Shown: positions 56,129 to 64,000 of the stretch, piece after piece
Layout: the number at the start of each line of letters is the position of its first letter
How positions within the stretch are numbered: the stretch's first letter is position 1
Source of the DNA: Streptococcus salivarius
GTDB taxonomy: Bacteria > Bacillota > Bacilli > Lactobacillales > Streptococcaceae
Assembly: GCF_000785515.1 (NCBI RefSeq)
Contig: NZ_CP009913.1
Location: 1,392,001 to 1,456,000, forward strand
Direction: 5' to 3'
Length of the DNA stretch: 64,000 nt
Notes under the pieces: model-generated
Seen by the model: only the letters and a program-made list of their open reading frames with translations
Told to the model about the DNA's origin: nothing
Databases searched by the model: none
Position numbers and translations under genes: made by a program

Positions 56129-56503
56129 CTATTTTTGAATGGTTAATTCATTTATCTGTGATAAGATTTCAACTTCACTCGCTCCTGCCTGAAGCAAGGC
56201 TGATGCCGCATAGGCCCCCTCAATGAGAGGTACCTGCTGAATAAGGATTTCCTTGTCTGAAAATTCTTCAACCATCTCCAAATTCATGCGAGCACTGCCC
56301 AGATCATAAAAGGCCAAGAGACGGTTAGCAGGCTGACTATCCACTGCTACTTGAACATGGTCAAAACTAGAACCCAAGCCACCATCTTCAAGACCACCTG
56401 TAGCCGTCAGAGGAATATCTGGCGCAACTTCACGAATCAGACTCACCAAACCTTTAGCAATATCAGCGGAGTGGGATACAATCACAATTCCAAGTTCTGG
56501 CAT
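56129..56503 (-). CDS. dhaM: dihydroxyacetone kinase phosphotransfer subunit
   Basis: The 124-residue protein is an EIIA-mannose-like domain: LGIVIVSHSADIAKGLVSLI carries phospho-His11 and DLGSARMNLEMVEEF the partner loop. It takes phosphate from HPr and passes it to DhaL-ADP. It is the short, one-domain form typical of lactococci and streptococci. It follows dhaL by 3 bases. Confidence 0.93.
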   Translation of the reverse strand: MPELGIVIVSHSADIAKGLVSLIREVAPDIPLTATGGLEDGGLGSSFDHVQVAVDSQPANRLLAFYDLGSARMNLEMVEEFSDKEILIQQVPLIEGAYAASALLQAGASEVEILSQINELTIQK

Positions 56504-56506
56504 ATC

Positions 56507-57082
56507 CTAGCCCTCCGCTTCTAGCAAGGCCTTGAAGAGTAGGCCAGATGAATAGGAACCTGGGTCGATGTGACCAATTGAACGCTCACCGACATAAGAG
56601 GCACGCCCCTTTGTAGCCGCAACTTCCTTGGTTGAAAGAACAGCTTGATCAATGACATCAATGGTGAGTTGGCCTTGTTTGACAGCTTCAACAACTGGAT
56701 GCCAAACATCCACCATGGTCTTTTCACCGGCTTCTACATGGCCACGTTTTTTAATCATCTCGAGACCTGCCTCAAGCACACCTGCCAAATCCTGACCAGC
56801 TTGTTCAGCCTTCATCATGCCCATAAAGGCAGACCCATAAAGCGGACCTGAGGCACCACCAACCTTACTAATCAAGGCCATTGACACCGCCTTAAAAACC
56901 TCTGCTGCACTTTTTGGTTCAGTAGTGTTAATAGCCTCAATAGCTGCCGCCATACCACGCGCCAAGTTAGAACCATGATCACCATCTCCAATAGGACTAT
57001 CTAATTCAGACAAGTGGTCTTTTTCTGCTTCAACTTTTTGGTCAAAGTCTTGCATCCATTTTACTGCAACTGTTTTATCCAT
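56507..57082 (-). CDS. dhaL: dihydroxyacetone kinase ADP-binding subunit
   Basis: The 191-residue DAK2 domain protein has the Mg-ADP motif SPIGDGDHGSNLARGM (Asp28, Asp33, Asp35, His36). The C-terminal GRASYVGERSIGHIDPGSYS completes the family's pattern. It is coupled to dhaK (31 bases) and dhaM (3 bases). Confidence 0.95.
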   Translation of the reverse strand: MDKTVAVKWMQDFDQKVEAEKDHLSELDSPIGDGDHGSNLARGMAAAIEAINTTEPKSAAEVFKAVSMALISKVGGASGPLYGSAFMGMMKAEQAGQDLAGVLEAGLEMIKKRGHVEAGEKTMVDVWHPVVEAVKQGQLTIDVIDQAVLSTKEVAATKGRASYVGERSIGHIDPGSYSSGLLFKALLEAEG

Positions 57083-57113
57083 AATATACCTAATTTCTAG
57101 TTCTCACGTCAGA

Positions 57114-58103
57114 CTACCAAGCAATAGTCTTAACTGGACTCTCCAAAGCCTTAAGCCAAGCCTCATCTTCAATCTTCATGAGCGTCAATGAGAGACCTGA
57201 CATATCAATAGATGTCATGTAATTACCTAACTTTTTATATGCTATATCTAGTCCGGCATCTCCAAGAATACTTGCTACATCATTAGCAAAGACATACTGC
57301 TCCATGAGTGGTGTCGCACCCATACCATTGATGAGAAGGGCATAGCGTTCGCCTGACTTAGCCTCAAAGGCTTCAAGGAGCTTCCCTGTCAATTCTTCAG
57401 CTAACTGTCGAGAAGGTTGCATAGACTCCTTGCGATAGCCTGGTTCACCATGGATACCAATACCGTACTCTATTTCATCCTCTGCTAGGACAAAACCAGG
57501 CTTGCCGACCTCAGGAACTGTCGCACCGCTGAGGGCCAAACCAATAGTGTGGATATTAGGAACAATCTTGTCAGCCAAGTCTTTGATTTCAGCCAGAGAC
57601 TTACCTTCGCGAGCCGCATGACCTAGGATCTTATGCACGAAAATGGTACCTGCAACCCCACGACGACCTTGAGTATAGAGGCTATCTTCCACAGCAATAT
57701 CGTCGTCCACAACGACACTGGCAACCTCGATACCTTCCATTTCAGCCAATTCTTGAGCCATCTCAAAATTCATGATGTCCCCAGAATAATTTTTAACAAC
57801 CATGAAGACACCAGCCCCTTGATCTGCTTCCTTGATAGCTTCCAAAATTTGATCAGGCGTTGGTGACGTAAATACTGCACCTGCGATGGCTGCTGAAAGC
57901 ATACCATCACCTACAAAACCAGCGTGAGCTGGCTCATGACCACTTCCACCACCAGAAATGAGACCGACCTGACCAGCAGCCTGCTCATTTCTAGCGATGA
58001 TGTCAAAGCCGTCAACACGATGCACCAAATCACTGTGAACATAAGCCAAACCATCTAGCATCTCTGTCACAACATTTTCAGGTTTATTGATAATTTTTTT
58101 CAT
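57114..58103 (-). CDS. dhaK: dihydroxyacetone kinase substrate-binding subunit
   Basis: The 329-residue DAK1 protein binds dihydroxyacetone covalently through His218 (GIGIHGEPGYRKE); His56 is in GLISGGGSGHEPAHAGFVG. It opens the operon dhaK-dhaL-dhaM-oxidoreductase-gldA that makes dihydroxyacetone phosphate. GGAG precedes the start. A perfect cre site upstream predicts CcpA control. Confidence 0.95.
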   Translation of the reverse strand: MKKIINKPENVVTEMLDGLAYVHSDLVHRVDGFDIIARNEQAAGQVGLISGGGSGHEPAHAGFVGDGMLSAAIAGAVFTSPTPDQILEAIKEADQGAGVFMVVKNYSGDIMNFEMAQELAEMEGIEVASVVVDDDIAVEDSLYTQGRRGVAGTIFVHKILGHAAREGKSLAEIKDLADKIVPNIHTIGLALSGATVPEVGKPGFVLAEDEIEYGIGIHGEPGYRKESMQPSRQLAEELTGKLLEAFEAKSGERYALLINGMGATPLMEQYVFANDVASILGDAGLDIAYKKLGNYMTSIDMSGLSLTLMKIEDEAWLKALESPVKTIAW

Positions 58104-58224
58104 GGAATTGTCTCCTTTTCAAAGGTATCATCTATTTGCACTTACATTTGTTCCCTTCTTTAATTGCTAAGACCCCTATAAATAAAGGACTTAAACGCTT
58201 TTTGAGAAAGGTAGCGTAAAAATA

Positions 58225-58238
58225 TGTAAACGCATACA
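58225..58238. promoter_or_regulatory. perfect cre site upstream of dhaK
   Basis: TGTAAACGCATACA matches TGNAANCGNWNNCA at every position, 122-135 bases upstream of dhaK. A half-like copy TTAAACGCTTTTTG is near 58188. The 327-base gap before the ThrE gene contains these and the ThrE promoter. Confidence 0.75.
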
Positions 58239-58368
58239 TTTTATAATTTAATTGTAGCATTTGCCTCTACCAATGGCAAGGCAAAAGGCAAGCCCTCCAT
58301 TTTCCTGCCCCCTATCATTAAGTAGAAGAAAAATCTCATAGAAAGTCCTATTTTAGTCGTCAAAGCTA

Positions 58369-58397
58369 TTGAAAAACCTCCATTCAAGCCTTATAAT
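58369..58397 (+). promoter_or_regulatory. promoter of the ThrE-like gene
   Basis: TTGAAA (58369-58374), a 17-bp spacer and TATAAT (58392-58397), then AAGGAGG before the start. Near consensus. Confidence 0.8.
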
Positions 58398-58429
58398 GGA
58401 ATGACGAATTAAGCGATAAGGAGGTTCAA

Positions 58430-59695
58430 ATGACCATCGATTTTCCAAGAGAGACAGAAACAGAAACTAAAAACGAAATGGATGCCGTCCTTCAGGCTGG
58501 CCGTGTCCTTATGGAGAGCGGTGCTGAGATTTACCGTATTGAAGACACTATGGGACACATGGCCAAGTCTCTTGGTATCAGAGACTTTTCCACTTACGTG
58601 GTCAATCGAGGGGTTATGATCTCCGGACTCAACCGCTCAGGTCTTAAGGAGTCTCGTGTCCTAGCTACCTCAGCTCCTTCTATCCATCTGGGAAAACTCG
58701 AGGAAGTGAACCGCCTGTCTCGCGAACTGGCAGAGCAGCCAAATCAACCTGTCTCTAGCATTTTCCAAAAGCTGAAAACCATTGAGCAGAAGACTTTCTA
58801 TCGTCCTTTAGAGGACATTATAGCCTGTGTCATTGGTGCTGGGAGCTTCTCGCTAGCTCTGGGAAGTAGCTGGATTGATGGGACTGCTGCGGCTATATCT
58901 GGACTTTTTGTAGGGATTGGTATGCAGCTCTTTTCACGTTTTATTCATACCAGTTTCTTGCAGATTATCCTCTCTAGTGCCATCGCAGCTTTATCAGCCA
59001 ATGTTCTCTACTATCTAGGAATTGGCCAGCACCGTAGCGTGATTATCCTGGGAACCTTGATGATTTTGATTCCTGGGGCCTACTTTGTTAATGCCATTCG
59101 TGAATTCACCCAGAACAACTACTACAGTGGACTGGCCCTAATGCTGTCAGGGGTCTCCACCTGTCTGTCTATCTCTGTCGGTGTTCTTGCCATGATTTCA
59201 CTTCTACCCTTTGCGGAACAATTATCAGGCATGTTCTCAACACCATCTACCTCATGGCAGGAGGTCTTGATTCAGACCTTCATGGCCGGGCTGGGGACAG
59301 CAGCCTTCTCCGTGCTTTACCGAGTACCAAAGAAATACTTCTTAGACCTCGGAACCCTAGGTGCAGGCTCATGGCTCCTCTACCTCTTGATTTGGAACAA
59401 TACCCATCACGAGGTCTTAGCCATCCTCTTCCCTGCCCTACTGGTCACATTCACCTCACGCTTTTTGGCCCACTACCGTAGATGTCCAGCTACAGTCTTC
59501 CTAGCCTCAAGCATGTTCCCACTCATCCCCGGGATGAGCTTCTACCGTGCGGTCTACTTCCTCTTGATTGGAAATTCAGACCTAGGACTCAGCTTCCTAC
59601 GGGCTTGTTTCCTAGCTTCATTTACCATCGCCATCGCCGTCAGTTTGACACAACAAATCCCTAGCCGCTATTTTGTACTAGGGAAGAAGAAATAA
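58430..59695 (+). CDS. ThrE-like threonine/serine exporter
   Basis: The 421-residue protein fuses a DUF1212 N-terminal domain (AGRVLMESGAEIYRIEDTMG, RGVMISGLNRSGL) and a C-terminal ThrE_2 half (LVTFTSRFLAHYRRCPATVF, MFPLIPGMSFYRAVYFLLIG), with about ten membrane helices. It corresponds to Corynebacterium ThrE, which exports threonine and serine. Export of small amino acids is the family role; specificity is not proven. Confidence 0.87.
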   Translation: MTIDFPRETETETKNEMDAVLQAGRVLMESGAEIYRIEDTMGHMAKSLGIRDFSTYVVNRGVMISGLNRSGLKESRVLATSAPSIHLGKLEEVNRLSRELAEQPNQPVSSIFQKLKTIEQKTFYRPLEDIIACVIGAGSFSLALGSSWIDGTAAAISGLFVGIGMQLFSRFIHTSFLQIILSSAIAALSANVLYYLGIGQHRSVIILGTLMILIPGAYFVNAIREFTQNNYYSGLALMLSGVSTCLSISVGVLAMISLLPFAEQLSGMFSTPSTSWQEVLIQTFMAGLGTAAFSVLYRVPKKYFLDLGTLGAGSWLLYLLIWNNTHHEVLAILFPALLVTFTSRFLAHYRRCPATVFLASSMFPLIPGMSFYRAVYFLLIGNSDLGLSFLRACFLASFTIAIAVSLTQQIPSRYFVLGKKK

Positions 59696-59701
59696 ATTGT
59701 T

Positions 59702-59737
59702 AAAAGCCATTGGTTTTGTATGCCAGTGGCTTTTTTG
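59702..59737 (+). terminator. terminator of the ThrE-like gene
   Basis: AAAGCCATTGG pairs with CCAGTGGCTTT, then T run. In the rest of the gap (365 bases to the next gene) an inverted repeat CAGTGGATAG/CTATCCGCTG (about 59753-59805) and the cre/promoter below are visible; I see no gene. Confidence 0.8.
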
Positions 59738-59911
59738 GTGGCGTTCTAAAATCAGTGGATAGCATATTATGAATATCAAAAATACCCTACTCAAGGATCT
59801 ATCCGCTGCTAACTTAAAGCAAATACATCATTAACTCTCTTTAATGAAAGTTTATCATTCATATACTATCAGTTTTGTTTAGAGTAGAGTTGGAAAGAGT
59901 TTATACAAAAA

Positions 59912-59989
59912 TAAAAACGCTTACACAATTCTTTGATTTTATTAAAATGTGATGATAAACTTGATATGTAAGTAATAGAACCATAATAC
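59912..59989 (+). promoter_or_regulatory. cre-like site and promoter of the second glucan-binding-repeat gene
   Basis: TAAAAACGCTTACA (59912-59925) fits the cre consensus with one mismatch. TTGATA (59961-59966), a 17-bp spacer and TAATAC (59984-59989) give the promoter, 71 bases before the start. CcpA may control glucan binding here. Confidence 0.6.
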
Positions 59990-60060
59990 TAACTTAATTT
60001 TACTCATGAGTTAACCATATCCTTGCTACTATTATTTAGTTTTATGAAAGGAGCATTATC

Positions 60061-63000
60061 ATGGAAAAGAAAGTATACTTTAAACTTCACAAAGTAAAAA
60101 AGCAATGGGTAACCATTGCAGTAACTGGTCTAGCTCTAGGACTTAGTTTTGCAAGCTTGGGCTATGTGTCCGCAGCTGAACAGACTCACTCCACCTCAGA
60201 ACCAACGGTTGAAAACAGCATAGAAGAAAATGCAATCGATGTCATAAGCCCGTCAACTAATGAAGTCACTACTAAACCAGAGGAAAACAAATCTTTAGTC
60301 ACAACAAATTCAAGTGAAATCATCACTGAAACTACTTCTACTGAATCTAAACAAAGTGTCACTGATGCAGCTACTTCAGACATAGGTACTTCTGAAATTA
60401 ACTCTCAACAAGCTCTTCGTTCGGAAGTCTCTACTGTTACTAGCAGTGAAGTCGTAAGCTCTGAAACATCACATTCTGAAACAAATGCAGCCCATGAAGT
60501 AGAAGAAAGTCCCGTAATATCCGGCGGTCATTACACTAGCGATGATCAGGGCAACTGGTACTATATTAAGGATGGGAAAGCACTTACTGGTATGCAAAAT
60601 ATTGATAATGTGAATGTCTACTTCGATGCCGATGGTAAGCAAGTCAAAGGAGACACCCGTCACGTTAATGGATCAACATATCACTTTGAGAAAGATAGTG
60701 GACAACTTACCCGTAGTGCTTTTGCATCTGATAAGAATGGAAATTGGTACTATTTAGGCCAAGATGGGAAAGCACTTATCGGTAAACAAGTTATTGACAA
60801 TATACCACTCTACTTTTACCCTAATGGTGTCCAAGCTAAAGATGCCTTTGTCGTACTAGATGGAAATTCCTATTATTTTCAAAAAGATACTGGCCAATTG
60901 GTTCGTGACCGTTTTTGGTCGGATGACGACGGCAACTGGTACTATAGTGATAAAGAAGGGAAACTTCTAACAGGCGAACAGACTATAGATGGCTTCGACA
61001 TGTATTTCTACCCAGACGGTGTTCAGGCCAAGGGTGAAATCGTTACAATAGGTATCGAACCCTATTACTTTGATAAGGATAGTGGTCATAAGGTTATAAA
61101 TACCGACATCACTATTAATGGAAAAACTTACCACGCAGAAGCTAATGGTCTTTTGATTGAAACTGAACAGAAACTTCCTCAACGTCCACTTGTTTCTGGT
61201 GGCCATTTCCAAGAAGATTCCTCAGGCAACTGGTACTATTACACCGCAACAGGAGAGAAACTAAAAGGATGGCAAAATGTAGATGGAGTAACTCTTTACT
61301 TTGACGAAGAAGGTCGTCAAGCGAAAGATGGGGAAAGAATCATTGACGGCTCCCATTACTATTTTAGTCACTATTCAGGTGCTGTAAAAACCAACTATTG
61401 GCATACTTGGTCTATTGAAATCAGAAGACAGGAACCATTTGCTAAAACGTATTACGAATATTATGGTTCTGATGGTCGACGTTACTATGGATGGCATCGA
61501 GTTGGCGATCAACTTTATTATTTTGATCATACTGGTCGAGTTGAAAATGGTCTTACTATCTTCAAAGGACAAAACTACCTCTTTGATAATCATGGAAAAT
61601 TGGTAAAAGATGCCTTTTATATTCAGTCATTACGTGTCTTTGTTGGAACTTTAAATACTAGCTATCGCTCCAATAAATTTGGCCAAGTACTAACCGGAGA
61701 ACATCATATTAATGGTGATGACTACTATTTTTCAAATTCTGGTTCACCAGTCACTGATATAGTCGAAAAAGGAGGCAAGGACTATTACTATTTTGAAGGC
61801 AAACTTCTAAAAAACTATCTCGGACCTTTACTCAAACGTCAGGAACTGGATTATGATGCATACTACTCTGGCATCGTAGGTACAGATAAGGATGGGGTTT
61901 TACTTACAGGTGTTAGCACTGCAAATAATGGTAAACTCTATTATTTTGAAAATAATAGAAATATCCCCAAAATGTTTACAGTTACAACACCTACTTGGAA
62001 AACGATTGATGGTAAGCTATACCACTTAGAGCCTAGCATAAATAGAACTTACAAGCATGGTGGAAGAAGTTATACCGCTACCGTCAGGGAAGAAGTAGAC
62101 ATTATTGACCACGGAGTACGAACAAAGACCGATAAGATTAAACGTATTATTGGTGATGATTTTAGTAATCTATACTATCTTGATGAAAACAATGATTTTT
62201 ACATCGGACATCTACTTCCAGAAAACACAGATTTAACTAAAATTGAAGAAACTGTAATTCAAAGTGATAATAAATTCTATGCTTTCAATAGAACAAGTTC
62301 GCTTTCCGAAACTTCCCCTCTCACAGTTTCCAAAACCTTAGTTTACAATAAAAAAGCCTACCTCATTGATGATAAAGGAGTAGCGACCGAAACTAAACTA
62401 ACAAATCGTTTCGAACACGATGATGCATGGAATTGGTACTACTTTGATAACGAGGGAAAAGCTGTCACAGGACTCCATTCAATAGATAATGTCACTCTAT
62501 ACTTTGATAAAGAGGGCAAACAAGCTAAGGGAAGACTTGTCGAAATTGACGGTCAAACACATTATTTCGATAGAGACAGCGGAGCAATGTGGACTAACCG
62601 AACACTTGAACTTAATGGTATTCGTTATGTCATTGACCAAAATGGTTATGTAACTATGAATAAACCTGGACAATTTATTCAAGATAGAGATGGTGATTGG
62701 GCTTATATTAAAGAAAATGGACAGTTAGCCACTGGACTTCAAATTATTAATCATCAAAAATACTACTTTGATCCAACTGGAAAACAAGCCAAAGGAAAAC
62801 GACTTCTGCTTGATGGAAAGTACTATTTCTTCGATAACGATACTGGTGCTATGTTCGTAAATAAATTCCATGAAACAGGCGATTACTTTTCTAAAAAATA
62901 TACTTATTTTGGCGAGGATGGAAGCCAGATATTTGGTTGGGCAACTATTGAAGGTAAACGTGTTTATTTTAAAGAAGATGGCTACCAAGTTCGAAATGAT

Positions 63001-63552
63001 AGACACAAGATAGGTGATTTCGATTATTTCTTCAAAAAAGACGGTAGTATGCTTTCTAATGATATTGACGGCAACTACAAATACTATTATGCTGATAAGG
63101 ACGGTCATCTACAGTTCGGGTGGGTTAATCACAATAATGAAACCTACTACATTAGCCCACCATGGGGAGCTGAAAACCGAACATATCTACAAAATATCAA
63201 TGAAAAGACCTATCTTTTGGGTCCTAAAGGACGACTTCTAAGGAATACAGCTACAGACACCTCGACCTCTTGGAATGGTTTCTGTATCTCTGATGAAAAT
63301 GGAGTTGTAAAAACAGGTGTCATTCGGTTAGAAGATAATAGACTTTATTATTTCAACCCTGAAATTTATATGACTACTCCTTTTAGTGGCGAATGGGCAG
63401 AGTTTGATGGTAAACTTTATCATTTTGAAAAGCCGATATCAGTTAGTCCAGAGTCAAAAGGTTCTCCAATTACCACTAACACTACGCTTGAAAAAGATGG
63501 AAAAACCTATATTATTGACGAAAATGGCGTAGCTACAGAGAAAAAGGATTAA
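60061..63552 (+). CDS. secreted glucan-binding repeat protein, second paralogue
   Basis: The 1163-residue protein starts MEKKVYFKLHKVKKQWVTIA, the same extended signal as the protein at 15111, with cleavage near VSA-AEQ (about 40). Residues 41-155 are a Ser/Thr/Glu-rich linker. From about 156 to the end are glucan/cell-wall-binding repeats (GNWYYIKDGKALTGMQNID, NVYFDADGKQVKGD, and so on), interrupted by divergent blocks such as TWKTIDGKLYHLEPSINRTY and WAEFDGKLYHFEKPIS, seen also in the first paralogue. No catalytic domain and no LPXTG. GAAAGGAG precedes the start. The role is probably glucan attachment or biofilm cohesion. Confidence 0.85.
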   Translation: MEKKVYFKLHKVKKQWVTIAVTGLALGLSFASLGYVSAAEQTHSTSEPTVENSIEENAIDVISPSTNEVTTKPEENKSLVTTNSSEIITETTSTESKQSVTDAATSDIGTSEINSQQALRSEVSTVTSSEVVSSETSHSETNAAHEVEESPVISGGHYTSDDQGNWYYIKDGKALTGMQNIDNVNVYFDADGKQVKGDTRHVNGSTYHFEKDSGQLTRSAFASDKNGNWYYLGQDGKALIGKQVIDNIPLYFYPNGVQAKDAFVVLDGNSYYFQKDTGQLVRDRFWSDDDGNWYYSDKEGKLLTGEQTIDGFDMYFYPDGVQAKGEIVTIGIEPYYFDKDSGHKVINTDITINGKTYHAEANGLLIETEQKLPQRPLVSGGHFQEDSSGNWYYYTATGEKLKGWQNVDGVTLYFDEEGRQAKDGERIIDGSHYYFSHYSGAVKTNYWHTWSIEIRRQEPFAKTYYEYYGSDGRRYYGWHRVGDQLYYFDHTGRVENGLTIFKGQNYLFDNHGKLVKDAFYIQSLRVFVGTLNTSYRSNKFGQVLTGEHHINGDDYYFSNSGSPVTDIVEKGGKDYYYFEGKLLKNYLGPLLKRQELDYDAYYSGIVGTDKDGVLLTGVSTANNGKLYYFENNRNIPKMFTVTTPTWKTIDGKLYHLEPSINRTYKHGGRSYTATVREEVDIIDHGVRTKTDKIKRIIGDDFSNLYYLDENNDFYIGHLLPENTDLTKIEETVIQSDNKFYAFNRTSSLSETSPLTVSKTLVYNKKAYLIDDKGVATETKLTNRFEHDDAWNWYYFDNEGKAVTGLHSIDNVTLYFDKEGKQAKGRLVEIDGQTHYFDRDSGAMWTNRTLELNGIRYVIDQNGYVTMNKPGQFIQDRDGDWAYIKENGQLATGLQIINHQKYYFDPTGKQAKGKRLLLDGKYYFFDNDTGAMFVNKFHETGDYFSKKYTYFGEDGSQIFGWATIEGKRVYFKEDGYQVRNDRHKIGDFDYFFKKDGSMLSNDIDGNYKYYYADKDGHLQFGWVNHNNETYYISPPWGAENRTYLQNINEKTYLLGPKGRLLRNTATDTSTSWNGFCISDENGVVKTGVIRLEDNRLYYFNPEIYMTTPFSGEWAEFDGKLYHFEKPISVSPESKGSPITTNTTLEKDGKTYIIDENGVATEKKD

Positions 63553-63610
63553 TATCAAACTAACAACTGTAAGTATTTGAAAAATACCTCATTTTTGCCA
63601 AAATGTATTC

Positions 63611-63646
63611 AAAAACACCAGAAATCATTTTTTCTGGTGTTTTCTT
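63611..63646 (+). terminator. terminator of the second glucan-binding-repeat gene
   Basis: AAAACACCAGAAA pairs with TTTCTGGTGTTTT (about 63612-63642) and is followed by CTTTTTG. Confidence 0.9.
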
Positions 63647-63696
63647 TTTGTTTTCTAAAACCTAGTAAGGCTACCGGCAAAATCTCTATCATCAAT

Positions 63697-63813
63697 CTAC
63701 TTCAAGTCAAAATATTTCTTGACATCTTTAGCATAGCCATACTGTTGATTTAAAGTCTCTAATAAGGCTTTGTTATAATCTGGATAATTGTCATTCCTCA
63801 CCATCACCCTCAT
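63697..63813 (-). CDS. small hypothetical ORF
   Basis: A 38-codon frame begins MRVMVRNDNYPDYNKALLET and ends AKDVKKYFDLK. It overlaps the tail of the partial gene next to it by 23 bases in another frame. The composition looks coding, but no clear ribosome site is visible. It may be a second small gene or the frameshifted end of that neighbour. Confidence 0.4.
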   Translation of the reverse strand: MRVMVRNDNYPDYNKALLETLNQQYGYAKDVKKYFDLK

Positions 63814-64000
63814 ACAAACATGCCACCAAGCGTTCAAAGGGCTCTATATACTCCCAGTACTCTAAAGGGAGATTGGAAATCTTACTTAGATCATTATCAT
63901 CAAAATGATACACAAGATGGCGTAGTATTTGATTTTCAATATAATGGATATCTCTCAATTGCTCGAAACTGATTGTATCCAGTTCTATGATGTAGTGACA
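63791..64000 (-). CDS. partial hypothetical protein, 5' end beyond the window
   Basis: The minus strand is open from the right edge and reads CHYIIELDTISFEQLRDIHY, ENQILRHLVYHFDDNDLSKI and ends LVACLYEGDGEE with stop at 63791-63793. It is an acidic helical C-terminus of about 69 visible residues. I do not recognise the family. Confidence 0.5.
   Translation of the reverse strand, partial: CHYIIELDTISFEQLRDIHYIENQILRHLVYHFDDNDLSKISNLPLEYWEYIEPFERLVACLYEGDGEE

Noticed and set aside
59753-59805. Inverted repeat CAGTGGATAG/CTATCCGCTG as an IS end
   Set aside because: It has one mismatch, a long loop and no transposase-like coding sequence between the arms.

Overview
The window is a low-GC Firmicute chromosome segment, most likely Streptococcus of the salivarius group. 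The grounds are two large secreted glucan-binding-repeat proteins with glucosyltransferase-type signal peptides, a dexB-type dextran glucosidase next to galE, a complete vex1-vex2-vex3-vncR-vncS locus, a gldA/dhaKLM dihydroxyacetone pathway, and remnants of an IS256-family (IS1191-like) element. The species is an inference from gene content; no database was searched.

Layout. 1-8.6 kb: an accessory segment bracketed by two degenerate IS256-family remnants in the same orientation. It holds a lipoprotein, a Bce-type ABC exporter (ATPase plus a frameshifted permease), a TraX-family protein and a two-component system (the kinase frameshifted), then an unidentified pseudogene, a YdcF-like membrane protein and the tail of a lost Rrf2 regulator. 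8.6-19.8 kb: small stress and envelope genes (DUF3290, DUF421, CsbD), an LPXTG beta-helix surface protein interrupted by one in-frame TAG, an ASCH protein, an amino-acid permease, the first glucan-binding-repeat protein and a small MucBP-like secreted protein. 19.8-30.6 kb: an amino-acid importer operon headed by a UroD-fold, probably zinc-dependent methyltransferase; glutathione peroxidase; a SemiSWEET; a TetR/ABC exporter operon; an aldo/keto reductase; and an XRE/DUF3169 operon with a large palindromic operator. 31-43 kb: an Rrf2 regulator with nitroreductase and glyoxalase genes that share one operator motif, a DUF915 hydrolase/PTS EIIC pair, an ABC pair, a broken DUF4352 protein, a two-component system, a second nitroreductase, a YoaK protein and a toxin-antitoxin pair sitting between an aldo/keto reductase gene and a second copy of its 3' end. 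43-64 kb: galE, dexB, vex/vnc, DUF1846, gldA, an oxidoreductase and dhaMLK, a ThrE-type exporter, the second glucan-binding-repeat protein and a partial gene at the edge.

How the genes work together. DexB trims isomalto-oligosaccharides, GalE links the UDP-sugars, and the two repeat proteins probably bind glucan outside the cell. GldA and DhaKLM turn glycerol into dihydroxyacetone phosphate under a perfect cre site. The Rrf2 regulon looks like a self-contained electrophile/redox response. Two-component systems sit beside peptide-exporter-like ABC permeases twice (Bce-type and Vex).

A notable cross-cutting feature is that four genes are each broken by exactly one surplus base in an A/T homopolymer (7 or 8 long). 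This could be sequencing error, slippage or phase variation; the sequence alone cannot decide.
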